Assembly: GCA_040754075.1 (NCBI GenBank) | Contig: JBFMDH010000001.1 | Span: 230,262-294,261, forward strand | Direction: 5' to 3' | Source: Acidobacteriota bacterium | GTDB lineage: Bacteria > Acidobacteriota > Blastocatellia > UBA7656 | Length of the DNA: 64,000 nt | Shown here: piece by piece, positions 1-7,933 of the stretch | How the letters are laid out: every line of letters begins with the position of its first letter | How positions within the stretch are numbered: position 1 is the stretch's first letter | The notes under the pieces: model-generated | Seen by the model: the letters and a program-made list of their open reading frames with translations, nothing else | What the model was told of the DNA's origin: nothing | Database searches by the model: none | Made by a program: the position numbers and the translations under genes

Positions 1-1
1 G

Positions 2-553
2 TCGCTGGCGATTTTAATGGTGCTTGCCATGCGTATTGCGCAGGCGAGCGTCAATTTTTCGGCAAACTCACGGTTGCCGATGGTTGCCGGTTGGGACAAA
101 TTATTACCCGAATGGTTTACGCGCCTGCACGCGACCCGCAAAACCCCCGTGAATTCGATTCTGCTGGTTGCCGCGATTACCTTGAGCATGGGGCTTGCGG
201 GACTGGTTGGTGTAGGCGAACAGGAGGCATTTCAACTATTGCAAAATGCCGCAGGAATTTTTTATGCGCTGACATACTTGGTGATGTTTGCCATCCCGCT
301 TATTGGACTCAGACACGCCAATGTGAAATTTCCGGGATGGTTAAAAATGGTTTCGCTATCGGGGTTTTTGATGACCCTGCTTTACGTTGTGCTTTCGGTT
401 TTCCCGATTATCAATGTGGCAAGTCGCGCAACCTTTGCCTTGAAAATTACCGGCGTGATTTTCATTGCCAATATGATTGGCATCGGCATATTTAAACTGG
501 CGGGAAACCGTCAAAGCAGTGAACCGGCTTTGGAACCGGAAAGCGCCGATTGA
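2..553 (+). CDS. APC-family amino acid permease, C-terminal part (5' end outside window)
   Basis: The frame is open from base 2, so the gene starts before the window; 183 codons are visible. They show hydrophobic helices separated by short charged loops, for example 'LTYLVMFAIPLIGL' and 'FLMTLLYVVLSVFPII', with a polar tail at the end. The loop 'WFTRLHATRKTPVNSI' before a new helix resembles the cytoplasmic loop of APC-superfamily permeases, which move amino acids or polyamines across the inner membrane by secondary transport. The substrate cannot be told from this part. The next gene starts about 50 bases downstream on the same strand. Confidence 0.75.
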   Translation, partial: SLAILMVLAMRIAQASVNFSANSRLPMVAGWDKLLPEWFTRLHATRKTPVNSILLVAAITLSMGLAGLVGVGEQEAFQLLQNAAGIFYALTYLVMFAIPLIGLRHANVKFPGWLKMVSLSGFLMTLLYVVLSVFPIINVASRATFALKITGVIFIANMIGIGIFKLAGNRQSSEPALEPESAD

Positions 554-600
554 AATTTCCCGCCTTGAAACATTGCCGAAGCCTCTTTACTATTTCACCT

Positions 601-1839
601 ATGCTTAAACAAAAGCTGTTCGATTTACTGGATAAGCCGTTTCGCTGTCATCCATCGGTTGTCTGTTTGATAGTGGCGCTCGGTTTTGCAATTTCAGTTG
701 CCGACATCGAAGCCCTGGCGCAAGGCGGCAAAGCCAAGCCCGCGCCGGTTTTCGATATTGACGCGACGAAATACAATTTCGGCGATATTTTTGTTGGCGA
801 AGAGGTGGCGCATTATTTTCGCGTGCGAAATTTGGGCAATGTGCCGCTTGAATTGTCGGAATCACCGATTTATTCAGACCGCCCGGCGAATGCTACGCAG
901 GAGATGGATTTTCAAACCCGCCTGATGAAAGAGCGCATGGTGCTGGTAGTAAACGGCAAACCGACGCCTAGCTGATGTCCCGCGAAAGACTTTTATTTCG
1001 ATAAAGTCATCCAGCCTGGTCAGGCTGGCATCGTCAGATTGATTTTCAAAGGCGTCGATACGATGGGTGCGGTCGATGCGACATTCAAACTCTACACCAA
1101 TGACCCGCGCAATAATCTGGTTGAGATTAAAGGCACCGGTTTCATTCGTCCGGTTCCCGAATTCATCAAACGCATGACCAAGGTCAATTTGACCGGCGGC
1201 GAAGATGTGGGGCTTTATAAAGTTTATCCCACGGCACATTCCGAGATGGTCGTCGAACGCCAGGAGCGTGTGAAGTTGATTTATAAAATCCGAACTGATG
1301 ACGCGCAGGCGGGCGAATTGAAACTGGTATCGAACGATTTCAAAGACGCGAAGTACACCTTGCGTCGCGACCCGGCAAGCGCCAATTATTTTCTCGAAGT
1401 GGAAACCGAACCGGTCGGCGAAATGGGCGCGCGCAATGTCAAAATTACTTTGCAGAATACCGGCGATAAAGTGCAGACCTTCGATATCGTGCTTGCTTTA
1501 AAAGTCCCGGCTGAGAGTTTGACCTTTGCGCCAAGCGTGGTGAATTGTGGCGAGGTTCCGCTTTCGAGTTTGAAAGAGTTCGCCAATCGGGTTGGCAGAT
1601 TGGGGATTAGAAAACTCGCGGGCACTTTCAAGATTAAAGCGGTGAGTTCGACGATTCAGTTTTTAAAACCTGAAATTCAGGAAATGGTCGCGGGCAGCAA
1701 TTATCTGGTCAGGCTCAGCACTGACCCGCAAAACCTGCCCAAACCCGGAAGCTACGAAGGGATGATTCGCATCGAAACCGACGATGCGCAAAAACCTGTC
1801 GTTGAAGTTCCCGTCAAAATTGTCATCACTGACAAATAG
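601..1839 (+). CDS. Exported Ig-like (DUF1573-like) protein, frame interrupted by one in-frame TGA at 973-975
   Basis: The ATG at 601 is followed by a hydrophobic segment (about residues 20-38), probably a signal peptide or anchor. Then come Ig-fold units of the DUF1573/ASH type: 'NFGDIFVGEEVAHYFRV', 'IQPGQAGIVRLIF', 'FAPSVVNCGEVPL'. The reading frame meets TGA at 973-975 and continues in the same frame, without any indel, to TAA at 1837-1839, and homology-like features cross the stop: the strand ending in 'IQPG' lies just after it. Either this is one protein with a recoded or recently acquired stop, or two pieces (601-975 and about 1039-1839, TTG start). The codon after TGA is TGT (Cys). Function unknown; proteins of this type are usually periplasmic or surface located. 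Confidence 0.6.
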
Positions 1840-1846
1840 AACTTAC

Positions 1847-1896
1847 CTTGTAACAGTCGTTAGTTGTTTAATCACTCAACTGACGATTGTTACAAG
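1847..1896 (+). terminator. 20-bp-arm hairpin after the Ig-like gene
   Basis: Arms 1847-1866 and 1877-1896 pair over 20 positions with two G-T wobbles and a 10-base loop. It starts seven bases after the stop codon of the upstream gene and lies between convergent genes, so a termination role is likely. There is no clear T-run on either side, so it could instead be an inverted repeat of another kind. Confidence 0.5.
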
Positions 1897-1962
1897 AACC
1901 AATAAAAACAAAAGAAACTTTCAAGCACGTTTTTGTAGAGCAGATTTGTTAGAAGTGTGGTG

Positions 1963-2538
1963 TTACTCCGCAGGAAACACCAGTGAGAACGAGCCAACCT
2001 CGACACAGGTGAAAGTCTTTTTCTCTTCATCCCACTTTAAAATAGAAACCCTATGTCCGCCTGTCCCTAAATACTCTATTGCTACAACCCCTATATTTGA
2101 ATTCCAGAGGCTTGTTCTTGTCAGATCATAATTGCAGGTTACCCAATATGGTTTGTAATCTCGGTGTTTATAACTGTAATCACGCGCATATAAAACAAGA
2201 ATCTTATACCGTGAAGCATCTTTTACTTTTTGATCAGCTACGATAATGTAACATTCGCCTAATTGGTGACACTGAAATCGACGAAGTCCGCTAATTTTGA
2301 ACTCATCAAGTCGAATAGGTTTATAGCGTTTGTTATTTTTAGAAACTTTAACCCAAGCCCAAGTAAAGTCATTATCAGTTAAATCGGGGGCAGGTATTTG
2401 GCTAAGCACAATCTCCTGCTTTTGAAGTTGAGGTTGGTTTTCATTTGTTGTGATGACATTTTGCTTCGGTTGGTTTTGGCAGGTTATCAGTCCATAGCAA
2501 ATTAGACTGAGTATTCCTTGTATCAGAGATTTCTTCAT
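1963..2538 (-). CDS. Putative lipoprotein, integron cassette
   Basis: 191 codons, not recognised. The N-terminus has a short positive end, a hydrophobic stretch and a lipobox-like 'LITC' around residue 20, so it is probably a lipoprotein. A polar Q/N-rich linker follows, then a globular part with two Cys ('FQCHQLGEC'). The ATG lies only 14 bases after the attC site at 2553-2638 with no good ribosome-binding site, as is common for integron cassettes. It is the last gene of the array in transcription direction; no clear attC follows it. Confidence 0.65.
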   Translation of the reverse strand: MKKSLIQGILSLICYGLITCQNQPKQNVITTNENQPQLQKQEIVLSQIPAPDLTDNDFTWAWVKVSKNNKRYKPIRLDEFKISGLRRFQCHQLGECYIIVADQKVKDASRYKILVLYARDYSYKHRDYKPYWVTCNYDLTRTSLWNSNIGVVAIEYLGTGGHRVSILKWDEEKKTFTCVEVGSFSLVFPAE

Positions 2539-2552
2539 GAAAATCTAAATTG

Positions 2553-2638
2553 GTCTAATGCCGCGATTGACCGGACGCGATTAGCACTGATTGCATGAGA
2601 GCCGCGGAGTTACGCGCTCCGGTAATCGCTGGTCAGGC
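2553..2638 (-). other. attC recombination site
   Basis: Imperfect palindrome with 7-base core boxes at each end. Read on the minus strand: GCCTGAC (R'' type) at 2632-2638 and ATTAGAC (R' type) at 2553-2559, with inner arms built around GCGATTACCGG and CCGGTCAATCGC. It sits directly between two same-strand cassette genes. Both core boxes depart by one base from the RYYYAAC/GTTRRRY consensus. Confidence 0.75.
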
Positions 2639-2642
2639 ATCG

Positions 2643-3089
2643 TCAGAATGCGCCCGGTATCCTTGCTCGCACTTCTTCCGATAGCGCTTTGATCTGTTCA
2701 TCGACCCACCCTAAGCCATAACATTTTCCGCAAATGAAAGTGTCAAACTGCTGCCCCTCAACACTGCTTCTCCCGCTGCCTTGGCAATCAACACACACAC
2801 TTGCCGCCGCTGTCCGCCTCGGCAGCAGCGCTTCCAACTCTGGATGCTTCTTGCTTTCTTCAATCAGGGCGACTAATTGCCACTCCGGCTCAACCGAGTT
2901 CTCGACCGTGCCGTCATCTCCACAGAATAGAAACGAACCATCAGGGCGAATCGCAATGTATCCAGTCCATCCGGGATAAATTGGCAATGCGTTTTGAGAA
3001 GCGGCTATTTGCCACTCTTCGGAGTTCATTCGCTCGGCATCTGCGAGCAGTTCGTCTATCCGTTGCTGTATTTGATCGGATAATGACAT
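2643..3089 (-). CDS. Hypothetical protein with DnaJ-like CxxC pair, integron cassette
   Basis: 148 codons, not recognised as a named family. The N-terminal half is acidic and helical. The middle has 'GYIAIRPDGSFLFCGDDG', as in small cytoplasmic sensor or immunity-like domains. The C-terminal third has two CxxC knuckles, 'CVDCQGSG' and 'CGKCYGLGW', resembling half of a DnaJ zinc finger, so it probably binds zinc. The ATG is 17 bases after the end of the attC at 3106-3198, and the stop is four bases before the next attC. Confidence 0.65.
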   Translation of the reverse strand: MSLSDQIQQRIDELLADAERMNSEEWQIAASQNALPIYPGWTGYIAIRPDGSFLFCGDDGTVENSVEPEWQLVALIEESKKHPELEALLPRRTAAASVCVDCQGSGRSSVEGQQFDTFICGKCYGLGWVDEQIKALSEEVRARIPGAF

Positions 3090-3105
3090 TGCGAAACTTA
3101 TAGAT

Positions 3106-3198
3106 GCCTAACGCCCCGCGTAATCGGGCGCGCGTGCGGCACTAAAAGAAACTATGAGAAGTCCGCTTCGCGCGCTCCAGTTCACGCCATTGTTAGGC
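3106..3198 (-). other. attC recombination site with perfect core boxes
   Basis: GCCTAAC at 3106-3112 and GTTAGGC at 3192-3198 bound a 93-base imperfect palindrome with a CGCGCGC-rich middle. Both boxes fit the integron consensus (RYYYAAC and GTTRRRY) and are exact complements. It separates two same-strand genes. Confidence 0.9.
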
Positions 3199-3223
3199 GG
3201 CTTGTTGACTGACGATACATCTT

Positions 3224-4018
3224 TTAAATGCGAAAAGTGACTCTCCCCGCTTCGCCATCAATAGTTATGCCTATCTCTTCAAGGCGCGTAATCAGAATAT
3301 CCAATAGGTCAATCATATACTCTACAAATGCTTGTGAAGCCGAAGACACCATTTCAATGAGGTCATCAACTTTGAGAGTAGGCGCATCTCCACCACCGAT
3401 AAATACGTCAGTATAGCCCTCTCGTTTAGTTGCTCGTGGCTTCCTTTCATAAAGGATGCCCATACCTTCCATAAGAGGAGGTTGGTCGTGTACCCATTTA
3501 TTTCGGTACTTCATTGTTTCATCCCAATTTTTTTCAGTTCTTAGTTTCCTTATAGCTGCCGTGATTGGGTGATTTGGCATCTGCTTGCCCATATATGTTC
3601 CGACAATAGCTGCGCGAGATGTAAGATTATTCTTCTCTTTATACGGTTTCAGGTCATCTTCGGCAATATCAAGGAAGTTTGCAATGAAATTAGCAGTATG
3701 CTCTCCTGCTGCATAAAGTCTAAGTGCAACATCATCAGCGTAAAACTTCCCAAGTAGAATTGCTTCAAACTCTGTAGGACCATCAGGTCTTTCCTCACGA
3801 TTCCAGGCTAAGTGGCTATGAGCCTGACCTAAAGCGTGAGAAACTTCCCATGCGACATTATAGGCATCCTGAAAGCATATAACAGCAACATCGAGTCGCC
3901 CACGCAGCCTCATTTGAGTGGCAACAATGTTTGGCTCTATAAAAAGGCATTTCTTGAGTGGCGAAATATCAGGTAGCTTCGTTCTGATTTCCTTTAGCTT
4001 TTCATCGGACAATTGCAT
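3224..4018 (-). CDS. HEPN-like (Cthe_2314-type) protein, integron cassette
   Basis: 264 codons, largely alpha-helical by composition. A near-central 'KYRNKWVHDQPP' contains R-x4-H ('RNKWVH'), the signature of HEPN domains, and the sequence around it resembles the Cthe_2314 HEPN family. HEPN proteins often act as ribonucleases in toxin-antitoxin or phage-defence systems, so an RNA-targeting defensive role is possible but not shown. A strong ribosome-binding site (AAGGAGG) lies just before the ATG. It is the first gene of the array in the direction of transcription. Confidence 0.7.
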   Translation of the reverse strand: MQLSDEKLKEIRTKLPDISPLKKCLFIEPNIVATQMRLRGRLDVAVICFQDAYNVAWEVSHALGQAHSHLAWNREERPDGPTEFEAILLGKFYADDVALRLYAAGEHTANFIANFLDIAEDDLKPYKEKNNLTSRAAIVGTYMGKQMPNHPITAAIRKLRTEKNWDETMKYRNKWVHDQPPLMEGMGILYERKPRATKREGYTDVFIGGGDAPTLKVDDLIEMVSSASQAFVEYMIDLLDILITRLEEIGITIDGEAGRVTFRI

Positions 4019-4077
4019 AACAGCCTCCTTCTTTCATATTCAATAGTATAAGGACAGCATAGGGAAGAACCTCTGCC

Positions 4078-4118
4078 GCCTAACGTGAATTGTCCGGCGG
4101 CGGTTATTTATCACGCCG
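4078..4118 (-). other. Upstream end of cassette array: single core box (attC/attI-like)
   Basis: On the minus strand GTTAGGC (4078-4084) is preceded by CCGGACAATTCAC. No matching well-formed partner box exists further out; an AATAAC next to the stop of the neighbouring chromosomal gene could be a degenerate one. This marks the junction between ordinary chromosome and the first cassette. The second array has a very similar junction at 39777-39805. Confidence 0.55.
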
Positions 4119-4751
4119 TTATTTTTCCTGCCCATCAACGCGAGTTTCCAGGCGTTCGGCTTTTTTTCTTAATGCTTCGATGCGCGCTTTCAAACGGTCG
4201 GCTTGCGCTTGCAAATCCCCGATGCGGGTTTGATAGGTTGATTGTTGGCTACGCGCGCTTTCAATGGCGCGTTGATATTCCTGACGCAAAGCGGCTTCGG
4301 CTTCATCCTTACGCAATGCGCCGAAACCGCCGCGAAGCGCAACTTCCTGTGGCACATTGCGCAAACGCCGTTGCAGGTCGGCTTCCTGATTATCGAGTTG
4401 CGCTTTGGTGGTAATCGCCTCGTCCATTTTGTCTTCAATCTTGGCGAGGCGCTCTTCGTTCAGCAGCAGTTCGAGCATCGTCGAATTGCGTTCGGTTTCC
4501 TGGCGCATGCGTTGAACTTCGGATGCGAGTTTGCCGATTTGTTCGGATAAACTATCAAGCGTGCGGCGCAGCAATTGTTCACTGGTTTCTTCAACCGTGA
4601 CTTCGGGTTTTTCATCCGCCACCGGTTTGGTCTGCTGACGTGGCGCGCGGGGTTTCTGTTCCTGCGTATTCTGGCTTTGCGCGAAAGCCCCGGTTAAACC
4701 CGCAGTTAAAAAAATAAAAAGTGTGATGGCAAATAATCGGTTGTTAATCAT
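4119..4751 (-). CDS. Exported coiled-coil protein
   Basis: 210 codons. A signal peptide (about residues 1-25, ending 'AFA') is followed by a Q/P/K-rich linker, then from about residue 55 to the end an almost uninterrupted heptad pattern with alternating E, R, Q and L, for example 'LADRLKARIEALRKKAERLE'-type stretches. It is probably a periplasmic rod-like structural or scaffold protein. Not assigned to a family. Its stop codon abuts the upstream end of the first cassette array, so that array was inserted immediately 3' of this gene. It is divergent from the membrane protein at 4999. Confidence 0.65.
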   Translation of the reverse strand: MINNRLFAITLFIFLTAGLTGAFAQSQNTQEQKPRAPRQQTKPVADEKPEVTVEETSEQLLRRTLDSLSEQIGKLASEVQRMRQETERNSTMLELLLNEERLAKIEDKMDEAITTKAQLDNQEADLQRRLRNVPQEVALRGGFGALRKDEAEAALRQEYQRAIESARSQQSTYQTRIGDLQAQADRLKARIEALRKKAERLETRVDGQEK

Positions 4752-4998
4752 TGCTTATTCCTCTCGGCTTCTCTGGTTAAAAGCCATTTTCAACAGGTTA
4801 GTTCCAATTTCTTCAGCAATCAAGAAAAGCATTTGGAAATTTTCTGAAGGCGATACAGGAAAATTCAAGTGTGGTCAGAACTATTTTTGCCAAACGTCTC
4901 GCCGCGCGCTTGCCTGGAAATTGGTATCGCAAGCATTTTGCTCCTAACCAAAACAGGGAATGCGGGAATGATTGACCGCAAAGAAACGAGGTGATAAC

Positions 4999-5418
4999 GT
5001 GCAGACTATGAATCAAACGGAAGAGTTCAACGAAGAATATAAACGCAAATTTCAAGGACCCGGGGGAACGCCCGGCGGCTTGGGAATGTTTTTATTCGGG
5101 CTGGCGCTCGCCATCGCCGGAGGTTACTTGATTATGCAGCAGGTGCAGGTAACCAGTGCCTATTGGGGATGGTTCGGGCCGAATACCTTCGGGTTTACGT
5201 TGATTCCATTAATCATCGGCATCGGACTATTGTTCTTTAATGGCAAATCAATTTTCGGATGGGTGCTTGCCGGTGGCGGACTGGTCATCATCCTGGTCGG
5301 GGTGATTAGCAATCTGCAAATCTATTTTCGCACCACGAGTCTTTTCAATGTGCTGGTGATGCTTATCTTGTTTGCCGCAGGCTTAGGACTGATGGCGCGG
5401 TCATTCAAAGGCAAATAA
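4999..5418 (+). CDS. Small multi-pass membrane protein
   Basis: 139 codons from the GTG at 4999, chosen because GAGGTGA lies 4 bases upstream; an ATG at 5008 is a possible alternative. After a polar N-terminus with a 'GPGGTPGG' turn there are four transmembrane stretches, for example 'MFLFGLALAIAGGYLIM', 'LIPLIIGIGLLFF', 'VLAGGGLVIILVGVI' and 'LVMLILFAAGLGLM'. No family recognised. Confidence 0.65.
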   Translation: MQTMNQTEEFNEEYKRKFQGPGGTPGGLGMFLFGLALAIAGGYLIMQQVQVTSAYWGWFGPNTFGFTLIPLIIGIGLLFFNGKSIFGWVLAGGGLVIILVGVISNLQIYFRTTSLFNVLVMLILFAAGLGLMARSFKGK

Positions 5419-5463
5419 TTTGCGCTAAACAAATCGGCGAACCCGTATTAAACTTGTGCGGCT

Positions 5464-6024
5464 ATGAAAATCAAATTCCTGTTTTCGACAGCCGCCATGC
5501 TTGCGCTTTTTGTCGCTTCCGTTTCATCTTCGACAAGTCTTTCAACCCGACAATCGAAACCGGCAAATCCGCCAACCGAGGCGTGCGACATTGATGCCTA
5601 TATGATTGAAGATGACCCGAACGGATTGAATGTGCGTTCGGGTCCGGGCAAAGATTATCCGGTGATTGCCGTGTTGCCAAAAAAAGAGGAGCCGAACCTG
5701 ATTCACATTAGTGGCGCAAGCGGCGCGTGGGTCAGAATCGCAATGGCTGAAACCTTGGAAGGCGAGCCCTTATTCAACGGTACGGGTTATGTTTTCGCCT
5801 CAAAACTGGCAACCTCCATTCGACCGGATGGAGCGGGCGGCTATCAGGCGCGAATCTTTCAACAAGCGAACCTCAAGAGCAAAGTGGTGACTAGAATCCC
5901 TGCCGAATCCGAAGTCTTGATTATCGGTTGCGCAGGCAAATGGGCGCAGGTGCAAAGCAAAAGCATCAAAGGGTGGCTCAGCCCCAACGGGCAATGCCCG
6001 AATCCTGTAACTACCTGTCCGTAA
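5464..6024 (+). CDS. Exported protein with two bacterial SH3-like domains
   Basis: 186 codons with a signal peptide at 1-25. The first SH3_3-type unit (about residues 40-115) carries 'GLNVRSGPGKDYPVIAVLP' and the closing 'GYVFASKLA'. The second (about 120-180) carries 'ARIFQQANLKSKVVTRIPA' and 'GWLSPNGQCP'. Such domains commonly bind cell-wall peptides. The next gene, a beta-lactamase-like hydrolase 22 bases downstream on the same strand, fits a cell-wall context. Cys residues near the ends could form a disulfide. Confidence 0.75.
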   Translation: MKIKFLFSTAAMLALFVASVSSSTSLSTRQSKPANPPTEACDIDAYMIEDDPNGLNVRSGPGKDYPVIAVLPKKEEPNLIHISGASGAWVRIAMAETLEGEPLFNGTGYVFASKLATSIRPDGAGGYQARIFQQANLKSKVVTRIPAESEVLIIGCAGKWAQVQSKSIKGWLSPNGQCPNPVTTCP

Positions 6025-6046
6025 AAATTTCTGAAAATAAAAAGTG

Positions 6047-6973
6047 ATGAAGGTGATGAATCAAACCTGGTGTCGAAAAAAAATGGTTGTGTCTGCGATT
6101 TTATGGCTTTTCCTCAGTTCCTCGATGCCGCAAGCTTTTGCGAAAACCGATTTGAAAGCGATGCGGGCAAAAATCGAAGCCTTAATCCAACAAAGCGGCG
6201 CAGAGATAGTCGGCGTCGCCTTTTATGACTTGAAAACCGGCGATGAACTTTTGATGAACCCTGATGAAAGCTTACACGCGGCATCGACGATGAAGGTGCC
6301 GGTGATGTTGGAACTTTACCGGCAAGCCGCTGCGAAAAAATTTTCACTTGATGACCAAATCGAAATTAAAAATGATTTTGTGAGCATCGCCGATGGCAGC
6401 CATTTCTCAATCGGCAAGGATGACGATTCCGAACCGACCCTGTATAAACGCATCGGCGAAAAAGAGACGATTCGCGAATTGATGCGCCTGATGATTGTGA
6501 TGAGCAGCAATCTGGCTACCAATATTTTGATTGAGCGCGTTGATGCTAAAAATGTGATGAAGACCATGCGCGAGATGGGCGCAAAAAACATTCAGGTGTT
6601 GCGCGGCGTCGAAGACAACAAAGCCTTTGAGCGCAAAATGAATAACACGACGACGGCGCGCGATTTGATGATTATCTTGCGCCGTATTGCCGAAGGTCGC
6701 GCGGTTTCCCGTCAGGCTTCCGATGAAATGATTCAGGTGTTACTGACGCAGCATTTTAACGAAGGCATTCCGGCGGGCGTCAGTCGCGATGCGAAAGTGG
6801 CGCATAAAACCGGCTCGATTACCAGAATCTATCACGATGCGGCAATCGTTTTTCCAAAGGGGCGCAAGCCTTACGTGCTGGTGGTGCTGACGCGCGGATT
6901 TGCCGATGGCAAACAGGCACATCGATTGGTCGCGGATATTTCCAAAGTAGTTTATGACTCGACGGTGAAATAA
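6047..6973 (+). CDS. Class A beta-lactamase-like serine hydrolase
   Basis: 308 codons with a signal peptide ending near 'AFA' (about residue 33). The three active-site motifs of the serine beta-lactamase/PBP fold are present: S-x-x-K as 'STMK' at about residue 80, S-x-N as 'SSN' at about 154, and 'KTG' at about 254. In the omega-loop region only 'VEDNKAFE' is found, which does not reproduce the E-x-x-x-N spacing of true class A enzymes, so real beta-lactam hydrolysis is uncertain; a peptidase or esterase is possible. GTG 6044 and ATG 6056 are alternative starts. Confidence 0.75.
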   Translation: MKVMNQTWCRKKMVVSAILWLFLSSSMPQAFAKTDLKAMRAKIEALIQQSGAEIVGVAFYDLKTGDELLMNPDESLHAASTMKVPVMLELYRQAAAKKFSLDDQIEIKNDFVSIADGSHFSIGKDDDSEPTLYKRIGEKETIRELMRLMIVMSSNLATNILIERVDAKNVMKTMREMGAKNIQVLRGVEDNKAFERKMNNTTTARDLMIILRRIAEGRAVSRQASDEMIQVLLTQHFNEGIPAGVSRDAKVAHKTGSITRIYHDAAIVFPKGRKPYVLVVLTRGFADGKQAHRLVADISKVVYDSTVK

Positions 6974-7035
6974 CTGAAATGTGCGCGAATTAAATCGCTT
7001 CTCTCTGAGTACAATGAGAAAAAACTATACTCAGC

Positions 7036-7088
7036 CTCAGTGTCTCAATGTCTCTGTGGTGAAAAAGAAAAACCACTGAGACACTGAG
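7036..7088. repeat. Intergenic hairpin of CTCAGTGTCTC words
   Basis: CTCAGTGTCTC (7036-7046) pairs with GAGACACTGAG (7078-7088), with an inner GTGGT/ACCAC pairing. It lies between the convergent beta-lactamase-like gene and rsmG, so it may terminate transcription from both sides. The word TGTCTC is repeated inside the left arm. Confidence 0.6.
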
Positions 7089-7154
7089 ATTTTATAGAAC
7101 ACGACTCGCGCGCACTGCAAATAATTCAACAGGCGCAAACGCTCATTGGGTCGC

Positions 7155-7874
7155 TTAAATGTGAGAGAAAATCGCAATCAACCGTGAATCGGATTGTGGA
7201 ATCGCGTGGGTTTCAATAACCAATTTTTCAGCAGTTTGTTTTTTCAAATGGTCAACCATATCGGGCGCGCAATAGAGCATCAGTTTTTGCTCTGCGCGCA
7301 TTCGTTTTAACACCTGCGGCATCATCTCGTCGGCGCGATCAAGGGCGCGACTGGTGAGCCTTTCAAACGTTGATAAATCGAAAGCTTCAACTCGCGAACC
7401 GGCAATTTTGAAATTCGCTAAACTGAGCGCGTCTTTGACTTCATAAAGAAACAGCGATTTTTTTTGATTGGCTTCCAGCGCCGTGACCTCAACCTCGGGC
7501 AAAGCCACTGCCAACGGAAGCCCGGGGAATCCCGCGCCGCTACCGATGTCTAAAAGAGTTTTTGCCTGACCGACAAACTGCGCGCCAAAAAGCGATTCGC
7601 CATAATGCAGGCGCGCGGCATCAACGGGTTCGATGATGCGGGTCAAATTGGTGCGCTGATTCCACCGCAACATCAATTCGTAATGTTTGACCAACTGCGC
7701 TAGCTGATTTTCTTTAATCGAGGTGATGTTGAAATCACTCAAGACTTTTTCAAGCGCGGATTGAAATTGAGCAAGGTAATCGGCAAACGAGATTGAATGA
7801 ATGGAGTTTGCGCCACGCTCCCTTGCTCCCTTGCTCCCTCTCTCCCTTTCTGCTTTTCTCGCTTTGTTGACCAT
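7155..7874 (-). CDS. rsmG: 16S rRNA (guanine-527-N7)-methyltransferase RsmG
   Basis: 239 codons. SAM-binding motif I is 'LDIGSGAGFPGLPLAV', followed by 'VTALEANQKKSLFL' and 'ITSRALDRADEMM'-type catalytic-region residues typical of GidB/RsmG, which methylates G527 of 16S rRNA. The ATG at 7874 places a highly charged, repetitive N-terminus of about 25 residues ('RERGSKGARERGAN') before the family homology begins at about residue 28. That extension is encoded by repeated GGGAGCAAG words and looks like a repeat captured into the reading frame. It is divergent from the HAD gene. Confidence 0.9.
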   Translation of the reverse strand: MVNKARKAERERGSKGARERGANSIHSISFADYLAQFQSALEKVLSDFNITSIKENQLAQLVKHYELMLRWNQRTNLTRIIEPVDAARLHYGESLFGAQFVGQAKTLLDIGSGAGFPGLPLAVALPEVEVTALEANQKKSLFLYEVKDALSLANFKIAGSRVEAFDLSTFERLTSRALDRADEMMPQVLKRMRAEQKLMLYCAPDMVDHLKKQTAEKLVIETHAIPQSDSRLIAIFSHI

Positions 7875-7933
7875 CGCCCTAATCGTTACAATAAAATTTC
7901 AAGAAAGCAAAACCAATTTTTATAAGGACAAAT

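Noticed and set aside
973-1028. Firm selenocysteine call
   Set aside because: The GGTC loop is too far from the TGA, and the nearer stem has no suitable loop. No selenocysteine genes are in the window, so it is kept only as a finding.
1847-1896. Hairpin with AAC/GTT ends considered as an attC site
   Set aside because: The arms pair without the unpaired bases and spacer layout of attC, and the ends do not fit the core-box consensus. Treated as a terminator-like hairpin.
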